Of a DNA stretch of 64,000 nt, positions 26,229-40,301 are shown piece after piece. The number at the start of each line of letters is the position of its first letter. The stretch's first letter is position 1. Source of the DNA: Desulfocicer sp963675955 (GTDB lineage: Bacteria; Desulfobacterota; Desulfobacteria; Desulfobacterales; Desulfobacteraceae); the NCBI GenBank assembly GCA_963675955.2, contig CAXXVR010000002.1, positions 1 through 64,000 of the forward strand. The letters run 5' to 3'. A program made the translations under genes and the position numbers. Under the pieces are notes generated by a model. It did not search any database. It was not told where the DNA came from and was given only the letters and a program-made list of their open reading frames with translations.

Positions 26229-26330
26229 TATGGCCGACGGTCCGGGGCCGGTCCGATGGCTTGTCGGGGGCGGCATAATGGCATTTTTATTATTCGTTGT
26301 GTACGTCAGGGCATGGCTGTTATAGAAAAC
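26229..26330 (-). repeat. R1 dispersed palindromic repeat, copy C (reverse orientation, diverged)
   Basis: Begins directly after the superoxide reductase stop. GGCCGACGGTCCGGGGCCGG, then GGGGGCGGCATAATGGCATT and ATTCGTTGTGTACGTCAGG match the R1 start block read backwards. Confidence 0.55.
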
Positions 26331-26334
26331 CGGT

Positions 26335-26366
26335 GAGAAACCCCCTGAGTCTCTAGCTCAGGGCGG
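26335..26366 (-). terminator. hairpin after the DUF2959 gene
   Basis: On the minus strand CCCTGAG, a 7-nt loop and CTCAGGG are followed by GGTTTCTC. The stem is good but the T run is poor, so terminator function is only likely. Confidence 0.35.
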
Positions 26367-26369
26367 TGG

Positions 26370-27035
26370 CTATTGCTGCAGCTTAGCCAGGAAGTCGTTG
26401 GAAGAGGCAATGGCGCGATTCATTTCTCCGATGAGTGACTGGATCTGCCCCTGAAGCTGGGAGAATTCTCCCTTGAGGGATCCAATGGCCTGGGCATTGA
26501 GGTTGTGCTTTAAGAACAGGACATTGTCATGGAAAGTGGTGAGTACCGGGACCATGGATTGTTCGGCCTGGTGCATTACCTTCAGCATTTTGTGATACCG
26601 GGTCCGGGTTTCTGTGATTTTCTGCTGGCTGAGGCGTTTTAACTCTGCATTGCTGTATTGTTCCAGCTCCGCTTCCCATTCCAGAAACAGGGCTTCAGCC
26701 ACATCTTCCACCCGGGCAATTCTATCAGATACGGCTTCAGCAGCTTTTTCGCTGTCTTCATAGGCCGCATTGGTTTGTTCGTAGGCCATTTTAAGATCGG
26801 TATTTTCCAGGCGCACCACCGATTCAAATTGTTCCAGGGCAGACTTAAATTCCTCCTGGGCAGTTTCCTGGGCATCTCTTGCCTTTTCCACCCGATCCAC
26901 CAGAATGTCACGCTTGTGAATTCCTACCTTCTCCATGGCCCCATAATAGGCCTGGGAACATCCGTTGATAAGTCCCACGGAGAAAATAAGTGCCATGACC
27001 AATATGAGCCGGGGCAGTGGTGATAATCTTTTCAT
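26370..27035 (-). CDS. DUF2959-family lipoprotein, coiled-coil
   Basis: 221 residues with a lipoprotein signal: hydrophobic core then 'GLINGCSQ', the Cys being the lipidation site. The rest is almost entirely helical with long coiled-coil stretches rich in Glu/Ala ('DAQETAQEEFKSALEQFESV'). The pattern matches the conserved periplasmic DUF2959 family, which has no established function. AAGGAG precedes the ATG. Confidence 0.8.
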   Translation of the reverse strand: MKRLSPLPRLILVMALIFSVGLINGCSQAYYGAMEKVGIHKRDILVDRVEKARDAQETAQEEFKSALEQFESVVRLENTDLKMAYEQTNAAYEDSEKAAEAVSDRIARVEDVAEALFLEWEAELEQYSNAELKRLSQQKITETRTRYHKMLKVMHQAEQSMVPVLTTFHDNVLFLKHNLNAQAIGSLKGEFSQLQGQIQSLIGEMNRAIASSNDFLAKLQQ

Positions 27036-27175
27036 GTGAACTCTCCTTGATTATGGATCCCCATCGCAAAAGGTCTTCTTTTTCCGTGTTGACCCGTTTG
27101 TCTGTCACAGGTAAAATAATGCTTTTTTGTACCCTTGCATTGATGGTATGTCAACCCTGCAGGCAGCGGACGACA

Positions 27176-27295
27176 TCCTTAATACCCGCCATGTCGGCCT
27201 GCCGATACAACGAAGAATGGGTCGTAGACGCGGAGCCAAATGCTAATACACCGCCTCCGCCGGGTGATGGGACCGGCGGTGGCAGCGTTGTTTGG
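27176..27295 (+). repeat. R1 dispersed palindromic repeat, copy D
   Basis: CATGTCGGCCTGCCGATACA, GGGTCGTAGACGCGGAGCC, AAATGCTAATACACCGCC, then the short palindrome CCGCCGGGTGATGGGACCGG. It lies directly upstream of the thioesterase gene. Confidence 0.6.
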
Positions 27296-27332
27296 TTTGG
27301 AATATTTTTTAAAGAAAGGATATATTTTCACT

Positions 27333-27740
27333 ATGTTTTACACACAGATTCAACCCGATTCCGGAGATGTTAATGGTGCAGGACATGTGGGCTTTTCAGT
27401 CCTCCCTCTGTGGTTTGAAAAGGGATTTGAGGGAATTTATAAAATTGTTAACACAGGTAAAAACAAGCAGGCAGCCGTCATTGTGGCCCGCCTTGAAGTG
27501 AATTATCTGGCAGAAGTGTATGCTCAGGGTGTGGTAACCATTAAAACCGGTGTGGCACGTCTGGGGAACTCGTCCTTTACGCTTGAGCAGCAATTGATTC
27601 AAAATGAAAAAACAGCAGCCGTTTCCCAGGTGACCATGGTGCATTTTGATTATAGCCTTAAAAAATCAAGTTCTATTCCAGATGATGTGCGCATGGCCCT
27701 TGGTGAGCATGCTGTGACGGATAGTTTTAACAAATCATGA
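27333..27740 (+). CDS. hot-dog-fold acyl-CoA thioesterase (4HBT family)
   Basis: 135 residues from the ATG at 27333. The frame is open to 27240, but the added residues come from the R1 repeat. The N-terminal 'DVNGAGHVGFSVLPLWFEKG' is the 4-hydroxybenzoyl-CoA-thioesterase-type signature (GHV followed by WFE), and the rest is compatible with the hot-dog fold ('AAVIVARLEVNYLAEVYAQG'). It would hydrolyse an acyl- or aroyl-CoA. Its last 14 bp overlap the end of the convergent acyl-CoA synthetase gene. Confidence 0.82.
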   Translation: MFYTQIQPDSGDVNGAGHVGFSVLPLWFEKGFEGIYKIVNTGKNKQAAVIVARLEVNYLAEVYAQGVVTIKTGVARLGNSSFTLEQQLIQNEKTAAVSQVTMVHFDYSLKKSSSIPDDVRMALGEHAVTDSFNKS

Positions 27741-29817
27741 TGGATGCATCCACGGCAATGGGGTTTCCCCGCTCAATGATCAGGGGATTGACATCAATTT
27801 CTTTAATCTGGGGGTATGCCAGGGCCAGCTGTCCCAGGGCCGAAAGAATCTCTGCCAGGGCATCCCGGTCCACACCGTTGGCCCCCCGGAAACCATCCAG
27901 AAGTTTCTGATGTTTAAGTCGCCCCATGAGGTCCAGGGCATCGTCATGGTCCAGGGGCGCCACCCCGAAAACTGCATCATCTAAAATTTCCGCCATGACA
28001 CCCCCCAACCCCACCATGACACACGCACCGAACTGAGGATCTTTTACCACCCCGGCAATGAGTTCCAGATCTCCCTTGATCTGCTGCTGAAGTAAGATTT
28101 TTCCCTGGCCTTTCATGTCCCGGCTCAGCTCATTGAAGGCTTTTTCCACCTGCTCCGGAGTTTCAAGGTTCAACTTCACCCGTCCGGCTTCGGTTTTGTG
28201 TACTTCCCCTGGAATAAGGCCTTTCATTACCACGGGAAATGTCAGGGTGTGTGCGGCTTCGTGGCAGGCCTGTTCGGGACTGGTTACGGTTATTTCACGG
28301 GTTACAGGGATATTGCATGCCGCCAGAATGGCTTTGGAAACCTGCTCATCCAGGGCCGTTTCCGTTGATTTCAGATTTGCCTTGATGGTGTCGTGGGAGA
28401 GCATGGGGATTTCATGGTTTAGGGTCTTTTCCCGGTTCGCCGACCTTTTTCCATGGGTAAACACGGCATCCATGCATTCAACGGCACGATACAGTTCCCG
28501 GAAAACGGGGATACCCTGGGCCTGGGTCTGCATCTGGAATGTCCGGGCCTCATCCTGCTTGCCGATGAGCCAGCAGAAGACCGGTTTTCCCATGTTTTTT
28601 GCCTTGCGGATATGGGGTTCCAGATCAAAACTCAGGGCAAAACCACCGGCAAAAGAGTGGATGAAAATGGCATCTATGCCGGGGTCTTCACAGGCGGTTT
28701 CAATGGCAATGCCATAGGCTTTTTCCGCACCATGCTGCTCCACGGCAGGCCATAAATCTATGGGGTTGGACGGGGGCATCCAATCGGGAAAGATGGTTTT
28801 TAATTTTTCCCGGGTTTGATTGCTGAGGGTACCTGGTTCTAGATTGAATTTTTCCATGAAGTCCGAGGAGACAATACCGGCACCGCCACTGTAGGTGAGA
28901 ATGGCCACCCGTCCCCTGGGAGCAGATGGTTTGATGTCGGGATATGCGGCAAGGGAGCGGCACAGATCCATCATCTGCTGAAAATCCGTTGCTTCAATTA
29001 CGCCAGCCTGGGCCATGGCACCACGGATGACGGCACCGTTTCCGGCCATGCTGGCCGTGTGGCCCATGGCCGCCTTTGCCCCCATGGCACTCTTTCCACC
29101 CTTTAAAAGGACGATGGGTTTGGTGGATCGACGACAGATTTCCATAAATCTGTTGCCATGGGAGATGGATTCAAGATAAAGGCCTATGACCCGGGTGTGG
29201 GGATCTGTGAGCATGTATTCAAGGATTTCACATTCATCCACATCCATTTTATTGCCGATGGAACAGACCTTGCTGACCCCCATGGTACCGTGGGACATGC
29301 AGTCAATGAGAAAGGCCCCGGACAGCATGCCGCTCTGGACAATAAGAGAAACCTCTCCAGGCAGCAGGGTATTCCACAGCTCCGGGGAAACAAAGGAAAA
29401 TACATTTCTATTCACCGCATCCACAAGACCCATGCAGTTGGGACCCCACAGGCGAATACCTGCTTCTTGTGCAAAGGCGGCAAGGTCTTTTTGCATCTTC
29501 AGGCCCTCTGCCCCGCTTTCGGCAAATCCGCTGGATTCAATCATTACTCCTTTTATGCCACGTTTTGCACAGGCTTCTATAATTTCAGGGACCCGTTTAC
29601 CCGGGATAAAAACAATGGCCAGATCCACGGGATCAGGGACATCTGCGATATCTTTGTAGCAGGTGATTTCAAGGATTTCATCATACCTGGGGTTCACCGG
29701 ATAAATATCGCCTTTGAATCCCTTGATGAGGTTTTTTAAAATGGCATTACCCCCCTTGAGGGGGTTTGATGTGGCCCCGATGAGTGCGATGCCCCTGGGA
29801 TTGAAAAAAAAGTCCAT
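27727..29817 (-). CDS. acyl-CoA synthetase, NDP-forming (acetate-CoA ligase family)
   Basis: 696 residues with both halves fused. An N-terminal CoA-binding Rossmann domain ('PRGIALIGATSNPLKGG') is followed by two succinyl-CoA-synthetase-like flavodoxin domains with the phosphohistidine loop 'GHTASMAGNGAV', and a C-terminal ATP-grasp domain from about residue 470 ('VVMKGLIPGEVHKTEAGRVK'). It interconverts acyl-CoA + NDP + Pi with acid + NTP + CoA and can save energy during breakdown of organic acids. GAGGAA precedes the ATG. It converges with the thioesterase. Confidence 0.9.
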   Translation of the reverse strand: MDFFFNPRGIALIGATSNPLKGGNAILKNLIKGFKGDIYPVNPRYDEILEITCYKDIADVPDPVDLAIVFIPGKRVPEIIEACAKRGIKGVMIESSGFAESGAEGLKMQKDLAAFAQEAGIRLWGPNCMGLVDAVNRNVFSFVSPELWNTLLPGEVSLIVQSGMLSGAFLIDCMSHGTMGVSKVCSIGNKMDVDECEILEYMLTDPHTRVIGLYLESISHGNRFMEICRRSTKPIVLLKGGKSAMGAKAAMGHTASMAGNGAVIRGAMAQAGVIEATDFQQMMDLCRSLAAYPDIKPSAPRGRVAILTYSGGAGIVSSDFMEKFNLEPGTLSNQTREKLKTIFPDWMPPSNPIDLWPAVEQHGAEKAYGIAIETACEDPGIDAIFIHSFAGGFALSFDLEPHIRKAKNMGKPVFCWLIGKQDEARTFQMQTQAQGIPVFRELYRAVECMDAVFTHGKRSANREKTLNHEIPMLSHDTIKANLKSTETALDEQVSKAILAACNIPVTREITVTSPEQACHEAAHTLTFPVVMKGLIPGEVHKTEAGRVKLNLETPEQVEKAFNELSRDMKGQGKILLQQQIKGDLELIAGVVKDPQFGACVMVGLGGVMAEILDDAVFGVAPLDHDDALDLMGRLKHQKLLDGFRGANGVDRDALAEILSALGQLALAYPQIKEIDVNPLIIERGNPIAVDASIMIC

Positions 29818-29861
29818 AAATAAATTCCTCTGTTATTTGCTGCGTCTCGGGTGAAGTATTG

Positions 29862-30225
29862 ACTTAAATATTCGGCCAACATCCCATCTTTACCTATTTG
29901 GGGCATTGTCCAAACATTCACGTATTGACAACATATTTTTTTTATATGAAAGTCTTACCAATGTGCTGGAATTAAAAGACTTTCGTTTTTCATTGTGGCT
30001 GGTAATCACAGCCATGTGGGTTTGTATGAAAAGGTAGCCTTCAAGTCTACCTCAGCAGAGCCCCTCCCCCGATGGGCAATAGGAACCGGACAATCGATCT
30101 GTCTACAGTTCCGGTCCGGGACCATTGCCCGTCGGGGGAGGGGCGGCATAATGCCATTTGGTTCCGCATTTACGACCCTATCTTCGTTGTGCTTGACAGG
30201 ACATGTGGGTTATAAGAAAGAAAAT
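29862..30225. repeat. R2 partial copy followed by R1 copy E (reverse)
   Basis: 29862-29930 is a shortened R2 (TAAATATTCGGCCAACATCC, CATTGTCCAAACATTCACG). About 30010-30225 is a full R1 in reverse: CAGCCATGTGGGTTTGTATG, AAAAGGTAGCCTTCAAG, palindrome arms CCCCGATGGGCAATAGG and CCATTGCCCGTCGGGGG, then GGGCGGCATAATGCCATTTG and GTGCTTGACAGGACATGTGG. Together they fill the gap between the divergent genes. Confidence 0.7.
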
Positions 30226-30278
30226 ATAGCCCCTTCAAACAGGCTTTGACAATGATTTTATATTATTTGAGGTGAAAT

Positions 30279-31388
30279 ATGCCCGAGCAGGATAATGAAA
30301 AGAAAGCGGCCTTTGGCAAAAAAATGGCGGATATTTTAAACCATGGCTCCCTGAATCTGGCCATGGCCCTGGGATATCGGCAAAAGTTATTTGATGCCAT
30401 GGAAATGCTGGAAAAACCCTCCACCATTGAAGATATTGCGTTGAAAAGCAAAAAAAATCAGCGTTATATCCAGGAGTGGCTGGGGGTGATGGTCACCGGG
30501 GGCGTGGTTGAGGTATCCACGGATGACTCTGGAACAACGCTGTATCATCTTCCCCCGGAACACGCCGCCTTTTTAACGCGAAATGCCGGTAATAATAATC
30601 TGGGGGTGTATACCCAGGAGATCCCGTTATTGACCCATTGCGCCATGGAGGCCGTGGTGGCGGGATTTGATTCCGGCCAGGGGGTGCCTTTTTCAATGTA
30701 TCCCCGGTTTCAATCCTTTATGGCGGAGCTGTCCAATGCCAAGCATCGCCAGGTGTTGGTGGAGCAGTTTTTGCCCCAGGTGGATGATGGCAGGTTGATT
30801 AAAAGATTAGAAAAGGGCATTGCCGTGTGTGATCTGGGATGTGGGGAAGGGGTGGCTCTGAATCTCATGGCCCGTGCCTTTCCCCAATCACGATTTGCAG
30901 GCATTGATAACCATGAAAAAGCCTTGGAAACGGCAAAGGAAGATGCAGCAAAAATGGGGCTGGATAACGTGACCTATTATATGAAAGATGCAGCCCGGCT
31001 GGTGAATGATCCGAGCTTTGCCGGGCGGTTTGACTATATCTGCGCTTTTGACGCCATTCATGACCAGTCAAAGCCCCTTTCTGCATTGAAAGGCATCCGG
31101 TCCATGCTGGCACCGGGGGGGCTTTTTTCCATGGTGGATATTGCTGCAGACTCAAGTCATGCCGGAAATATGGCCCATCCCATGGGGCCATTTCTGTACA
31201 CGGTCAGTCTCATGCATTGCATGCCCGTGGGGCTGAACGACAATGGCGCCGGGCTTGGCATGATGTGGGGACGGCAACGGGCAGAAGCGCTGTTAAAGGA
31301 AGCGGGCTTTGATGGGGTTGATGTGCAGGAAATGGCTCATGACGGGTTTAACCTTCATTATCTGTGTCGTGTAAATGGGATCTGTTAA
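30279..31388 (+). CDS. SAM-dependent methyltransferase with winged-helix N-terminus
   Basis: 369 residues. The first ~150 residues form a winged-helix/dimerisation region ('MLEKPSTIEDIALKSKKNQR'), as in O-methyltransferase-like and Rv2258c-type proteins. A Rossmann methyltransferase domain follows with SAM loop 'VCDLGCGEGVALNLMARAFP', acidic 'FAGIDNHEKAL' and 'YICAFDAIHDQSKPLSALKG'. The substrate is unknown. GAGGTG precedes the ATG. The last 41 bp overlap the convergent ABC permease gene. Confidence 0.85.
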   Translation: MPEQDNEKKAAFGKKMADILNHGSLNLAMALGYRQKLFDAMEMLEKPSTIEDIALKSKKNQRYIQEWLGVMVTGGVVEVSTDDSGTTLYHLPPEHAAFLTRNAGNNNLGVYTQEIPLLTHCAMEAVVAGFDSGQGVPFSMYPRFQSFMAELSNAKHRQVLVEQFLPQVDDGRLIKRLEKGIAVCDLGCGEGVALNLMARAFPQSRFAGIDNHEKALETAKEDAAKMGLDNVTYYMKDAARLVNDPSFAGRFDYICAFDAIHDQSKPLSALKGIRSMLAPGGLFSMVDIAADSSHAGNMAHPMGPFLYTVSLMHCMPVGLNDNGAGLGMMWGRQRAEALLKEAGFDGVDVQEMAHDGFNLHYLCRVNGIC

Positions 31389-32253
31389 GGATAAATTCCA
31401 GCCTGGCCACGGCCATGGAGCAGCAGAAGCAGCCGGCAAAGTAAATCAGTAAAATGACAATCCATACCTCAAAGGTAAGAAAGGTGGCAGACATGAGTTC
31501 CATGCCCTGGAAGGTGAGTTCCGGGATGGAAATCACTGAAACAATGGCGGAATCCTTTATGGTGGAGATGATTTGACCTGCCAGGGGGGGCAGCATTTTT
31601 TTTAATGCCTGGGGAAGAATTACGTGCTTCATGAGCTGGAACTGTGAAAATCCCAAAGCCCGGGAAGCCTCCCATTGCCCTTTTTCAACAGATTGAATGC
31701 CAGCCCGGATGATCTCGGTTATATAAGCACCTTCATAAACGGCCAGGGCCACCACAGCGGAAAGAAAAACTGGTACCCTGGACACTGGAGCTATCAAAAA
31801 GGTAATGCTACCTTTTAACAGACCGTCTTCCATGTTTGCAAGATGTTCAATGCCCAAAAGGGGAATCACTCTGTCCCCGATGAAATAATAGGCAATGAAG
31901 ATCCATACCAGGATGGGGATATTACGGATGAGTTCTACATACCCCGTTCCCATCAGTTTCAAAAAGGAACTGTTTCCCGTTCGTGCAAGGCCTGCAATGG
32001 TGCCAAGAATCAGTGCCAGAAGGGTGGACCAGATGCTGATGCGAAGGGTGGTAAAAACCCCCTGCATCAGCATACCGGGAACCCATTGGTTTAATGGGGC
32101 ATCCCACCTGAAAAGATACTGGGGAATGGCCTTCCAGTTCCATTTGTAATGGAAGTCCATGCCTGCCAGGGTGAAAAAAACGGCAATGATGGAAAAAAAG
32201 ATCCCCAGCACCACGATATCAATCCAGGTGAATTTCAGACGGTTTTGTATCAC
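31348..32253 (-). CDS. polar amino-acid ABC transporter permease (HisM/GlnP type)
   Basis: 301 residues; GTG start overlapping the stop of the binding-protein gene. A long N-terminal region with one helix is followed by the HEQRO-family permease domain: 'GVFTTLRISIWSTLLALILG', 'YVELIRNIPILVWIFIAYYF', and the coupling loop 'EASRALGFSQFQLMKHVILP'. It forms the channel together with the second permease encoded upstream. No ATPase gene is in the cluster. Confidence 0.9.
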   Translation of the reverse strand: MIQNRLKFTWIDIVVLGIFFSIIAVFFTLAGMDFHYKWNWKAIPQYLFRWDAPLNQWVPGMLMQGVFTTLRISIWSTLLALILGTIAGLARTGNSSFLKLMGTGYVELIRNIPILVWIFIAYYFIGDRVIPLLGIEHLANMEDGLLKGSITFLIAPVSRVPVFLSAVVALAVYEGAYITEIIRAGIQSVEKGQWEASRALGFSQFQLMKHVILPQALKKMLPPLAGQIISTIKDSAIVSVISIPELTFQGMELMSATFLTFEVWIVILLIYFAGCFCCSMAVARLEFILNRSHLHDTDNEG

Positions 32254-33083
32254 TGGATTTGGCTTTCCCAGTCTTTTGTTTCAAACCAGTGGGCCTTTCT
32301 TTCTTTGAACCACCCTTCTGCTGCCACATAAATGATCCAGTTATTGAAAAAATTTAATGTGTCCACATCCCCTTTTTGCAGGGCAAACCCGATGGGTTCC
32401 TGGGTAAAATTTCCCTTCAGGGGCAGAAAAAGCCGGTCGGGGTTTTTGATGGCCTGGAATGCCGGGGTGGGTGCAGAACCCACTACGGCATGTGCTCTGC
32501 CATTGATCACTTCCTGGTAGGCCTGTGATTCATCATCAAACATGCGGATCTGGGCATTGGGCAGATATTTTTTCGTGGCAGTTACAGCGGTGGAACCAAG
32601 TCTTGCTGCAACGATGACTTCAGGCTTATTGAAATCTTCCAGGGAATTGAAGCCCTCTGCCAGTTTCTTACTGGCCACCATGGACATGCCGGTGTAGTCA
32701 TAGGGGATGGAAAAATTGACCTTGAGATTTCTCATGGGTTGAATCCCCATGCCGCCGATGACCACGTCAAATTTTCCCATGAGCAGTGCCGGGATGATGC
32801 CGGACCATTTGGTGGGCACAAATTCAATTTTTACTCCCATATCTTTGGCAAGGCGGCGTGCCACATCAATTTCAAATCCGATGAGCTCTCCGGTTTTATC
32901 CTTCATGGCCCAGGGGACAAAGGTGGACATCCCCACCCGGAGTACCCCCCGCTGCATTATTTTTTCAATGATGCTGTCCTGGTTGGATGATGCCGTGGCA
33001 GAACCGGAAGCAGTGATAAAGACCAATGCCATGACCACGGTGAAAAAGATGCATGTTTGTTTAAGATTACGCAAATAATACAT
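32250..33083 (-). CDS. polar amino-acid ABC transporter substrate-binding protein
   Basis: 277 residues, signal peptide, family 3 binding protein. 'VLRVGMSTFVPWAMKDKTGE', 'GFEIDVARRLAKDMGVKIEF' and 'DVVIGGMGIQPMRNLKVNFS' are the ligand-binding elements. It delivers an amino acid to the adjoining permease. AAAGGAGG precedes the ATG. Confidence 0.9.
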   Translation of the reverse strand: MYYLRNLKQTCIFFTVVMALVFITASGSATASSNQDSIIEKIMQRGVLRVGMSTFVPWAMKDKTGELIGFEIDVARRLAKDMGVKIEFVPTKWSGIIPALLMGKFDVVIGGMGIQPMRNLKVNFSIPYDYTGMSMVASKKLAEGFNSLEDFNKPEVIVAARLGSTAVTATKKYLPNAQIRMFDDESQAYQEVINGRAHAVVGSAPTPAFQAIKNPDRLFLPLKGNFTQEPIGFALQKGDVDTLNFFNNWIIYVAAEGWFKERKAHWFETKDWESQIQ

Positions 33084-33338
33084 GAAAAGCCTCCTTTTTT
33101 GGCATCCTTCATATCAGCCCCAAAGTACTTTACAGTTTTGGAACAATATTTATTGAGACATGGGATTCTTACTCCAAGAAATGTAAAATGGCAAATGAAG
33201 GATGCCCTTTTTTTGCTTGTTTATATTCCTTACTCGTCAATCATTAGTCGTCCAATTTAAAACTACATAATGTGTTTTGTTAAAATTGAAATCAACACAG
33301 GTGGTCTGATAAATGAGAACTCAGTACCCATGAGTTCC

Positions 33339-34139
33339 TTACATCGGGGTAATGGCAAAATGTTTTTCCATTTGCCGGGTCAGAAGAGACAGAGCAATGG
33401 TAAGCACTAAATAAACCCCGGCAATGGTAAACCATAATTCAAAAACCATATATGTTTCTGCAATGATCATCTGGCCTTCCATGGTCAGGTCATATAATGC
33501 AATGGTGCTGACAAGTGCTGAGTCCTTTACAAGAGAAATGGTCTGTCCTGCCAGGGGTGGAATCATCTGGGTCATGGCCTGGGGCAGAATAATATGTCTG
33601 TAAATACGATACCTGCTCAAACCAAGAGCTGCCGAGGCCTCCCATTGACCCTTGGAAATAGCAATGATACCTGCCCGTATGATTTCTGAGGCGTATGCAC
33701 CCTCAAACAGAGACAGAGCCAGAACCGCAGATGCAAATCGACTCAGATCCATTACCGGTGCAATGACAAAATATATGAAAAACAATTGAACCAGTAGGGG
33801 TGTATTTCTAATTAACTCCAGATAAGTCCTTGCAATAATACGAAGAGATATTAAATTTGAAAGACGGCACAATGCTGTAACAAGCCCCATCAGGCTGGAT
33901 AAAACAAAACTGATTATGGAAACCTGGAGGGTAACCATCAGGCCTCGCAAAAGAGGCCCCTGTATAAATGAACCATTGCTGAATTTTCCAAAATACTGGG
34001 GAACTCGGTACCATTGCCAGTTGTAATTGGAATGACTGCCACTGGCATAAATCAGCCAGATGATAAATGCAGACGCGGAAATAAATTTAATAAGATCCAG
34101 TGTAAATGTGTATTTTCTGTTGATTATATGGGGGAACAT
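33339..34139 (-). CDS. second polar amino-acid ABC transporter permease
   Basis: 266 residues from the ATG at 34139, preceded by AGGGA. The frame is open to 34292, but the added 51 residues are not membrane-protein-like and enter R3 repeat sequence. Same family as the permease at 31348, with 'LLRGLMVTLQVSIISFVLSS', 'TYLELIRNTPLLVQLFFIYF' and 'EASAALGLSRYRIYRHIILP'. The two permeases differ along their whole length, consistent with a heterodimeric channel. A 255-bp A/T-rich gap separates it from the binding protein. Confidence 0.85.
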   Translation of the reverse strand: MFPHIINRKYTFTLDLIKFISASAFIIWLIYASGSHSNYNWQWYRVPQYFGKFSNGSFIQGPLLRGLMVTLQVSIISFVLSSLMGLVTALCRLSNLISLRIIARTYLELIRNTPLLVQLFFIYFVIAPVMDLSRFASAVLALSLFEGAYASEIIRAGIIAISKGQWEASAALGLSRYRIYRHIILPQAMTQMIPPLAGQTISLVKDSALVSTIALYDLTMEGQMIIAETYMVFELWFTIAGVYLVLTIALSLLTRQMEKHFAITPM

Positions 34140-34282
34140 GGTCTTATATCCCTGTGATGCAATGCATAAAAAATTGAACATTGAGTGTAAACTCTGGGTT
34201 TGGTTATAAAATGGAGTCGATGGGACCGGGCCTGTGTTACTGGGGGTATAGGCCTCGGCCTGTACAAACACCGCAACCAGCG

Positions 34283-34556
34283 ATAATGCCAATAATGCAA
34301 GCCTGACCCCCTTTTACCCATTCCAAGGATGGCCCATGTTATGAGCAAGGCCTAAACTTGTTTGGGCCTGGTTATAATCTCAGTTTTTGAATTTAAAAAC
34401 ACCTGCAATTTTAACATTGGCTTTTCATATCATTTCTAGGACAAAAGAACAAATGGCCGAAAACAGGCTCAGCCCGGAAAAAAATTTGGGTTTTGATCAT
34501 CATAACGTGGGCCACTGGTCACATTGAGCCAACGGGGTCAGGTTTGACTCCATTGG
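34283..34556. repeat. R3 inverted-repeat element with R2 relic inside
   Basis: The left arm reads AAGCCTGACCCC and TGGCCCATGTTATGA. The right arm (34499-34551) reads TCATAACGTGGGCCA and GGGGTCAGGTTTGA, the reverse complement with few changes. Between them CTTGTTTGGGCCTGGTTATA resembles the middle of R2. No gene is seen from 34140 to the rRNA promoter. Confidence 0.55.
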
Positions 34557-34739
34557 AGCATCCCTTGACTTCATTGGGGAAGCCCGATATAGCCTGAAAA
34601 TAAGATTTTGGTTACCCCCGGCGGTGATGTTTTATGGGTTTAAAAATGTAAAGAAGAAAAAAATGTAGTTTTTTAAGCGTTAAATATTCTGCTATTATAG
34701 CTAGTTATGGTTTTAATGAAAAATAAACAAAAAAAGTAT

Positions 34740-34768
34740 TTGACAAGGAGCCGGTTTGCATGTAGTTT
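34740..34768 (+). promoter_or_regulatory. rRNA operon promoter
   Basis: TTGACA (34740-34745), 17-bp spacer, TAGTTT (34763-34768), preceded by an A/T-rich upstream stretch typical of UP elements. It lies about 185 bp upstream of mature 16S. Confidence 0.6.
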
Positions 34769-34860
34769 CGCTGGGTCTTGTTGAGACGGCAACGCCGCTT
34801 GCAAACAGCGCGGTGGGTTTCGGCAGGATTTTTTATTTAGGAAGTTGGATCTGAAATATT

Positions 34861-34873
34861 TGATCTTTGAAAA
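34861..34873 (+). promoter_or_regulatory. boxA-like antitermination signal in the 16S leader
   Basis: TGATCTTTGAAAA resembles the rRNA boxA consensus TGCTCTTTAACAA. A closely similar TGCTCTTTGAAAA occurs in the 16S-23S spacer. Confidence 0.5.
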
Positions 34874-34950
34874 CTGGTTAGTGAATGAATTAAGAGTTAA
34901 AGATGTTTTAAAGTGCAGCAAAGCACATTAAAAAACATTTTAAAAGAATT

Positions 34951-36513
<1,563 letters not shown>

Positions 36514-36586
36514 CTAAGGAAAGAAACAAAAAGACATCTTAAATGAATAGTAAGTTCACTGACCAGCTTTGAGAGATCAAAGTGTT

Positions 36587-36663
<77 letters not shown>

Positions 36664-36673
36664 GATCTTTTTA

Positions 36674-36686
36674 TGCTCTTTGAAAA
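36674..36686 (+). promoter_or_regulatory. boxA in the 16S-23S spacer
   Basis: TGCTCTTTGAAAA, close to the rRNA antitermination boxA, 11 nt after the tRNA gene. Confidence 0.5.
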
Positions 36687-36875
36687 TTTGTTGTGGTAAA
36701 TTATCAAAAATCAAATCAGCTGCATCGATTTTAATGATGGGTTGATTTGTTGTGAAATGGAAAAAAGCAGGTGGATCAGATGATGGTTTTTAAATAGACC
36801 TTAAATCTGTAAAGCCGGCAACCCATTTCGTAAAATATATTTGCACTAAAGCGTTTAAACTTATTTGTGGTTTTA

Positions 36876-39867
<2,992 letters not shown>

Positions 39868-40132
39868 TCCTAAACCCAAATAATTTTAAACGTTTTACTG
39901 CGAATATATTTTAAACAGGTTGTCAATGAATTTCTAAAAAAGTGTTGAGAATAGCAAAGGCGACCCCCCATAATTTACCGTGACAATAAAAATATACGGA
40001 ACCTGAATGACTGTGTATGAATAGCTGACCTTATAAACGTGTGAATAAACCACACGCCCAGGGCTTTGACCCTGCAGTTATTTGTAAAAGAGTGACAATC
40101 ACTCCCGGTCGATCAAGATCCGACCCGATTTA
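39868..40132. other. 23S-5S spacer
   Basis: 265 bp, A/T-rich, without a tRNA that I can fold or an ORF. CACACGCCCAGGGC and nearby repeats suggest processing stems only. Confidence 0.4.
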
Positions 40133-40250
<118 letters not shown>

Positions 40251-40263
40251 TATTTTTTTAAAT

Positions 40264-40301
40264 AGCCCTGATCATTATTTATTAATGGTCAGGGCTTTTT
40301 T
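40264..40301. terminator. rRNA operon terminator, shared with the convergent tautomerase gene
   Basis: AGCCCTGATCATT and AATGGTCAGGGCT form a 13-bp stem with a short loop and are followed by TTTTTTG. The hairpin contains the stop and last codons of the minus-strand tautomerase gene, so it may terminate both transcripts. Confidence 0.85.

Noticed and set aside
27240..27332. N-terminal extension of the thioesterase
   Set aside because: The added residues are translated R1 repeat; the family start is at 27333.
39868..40132. tRNA in the 23S-5S spacer
   Set aside because: The sequence around CACACGCCCAGGGC cannot be folded into a cloverleaf with a T loop.
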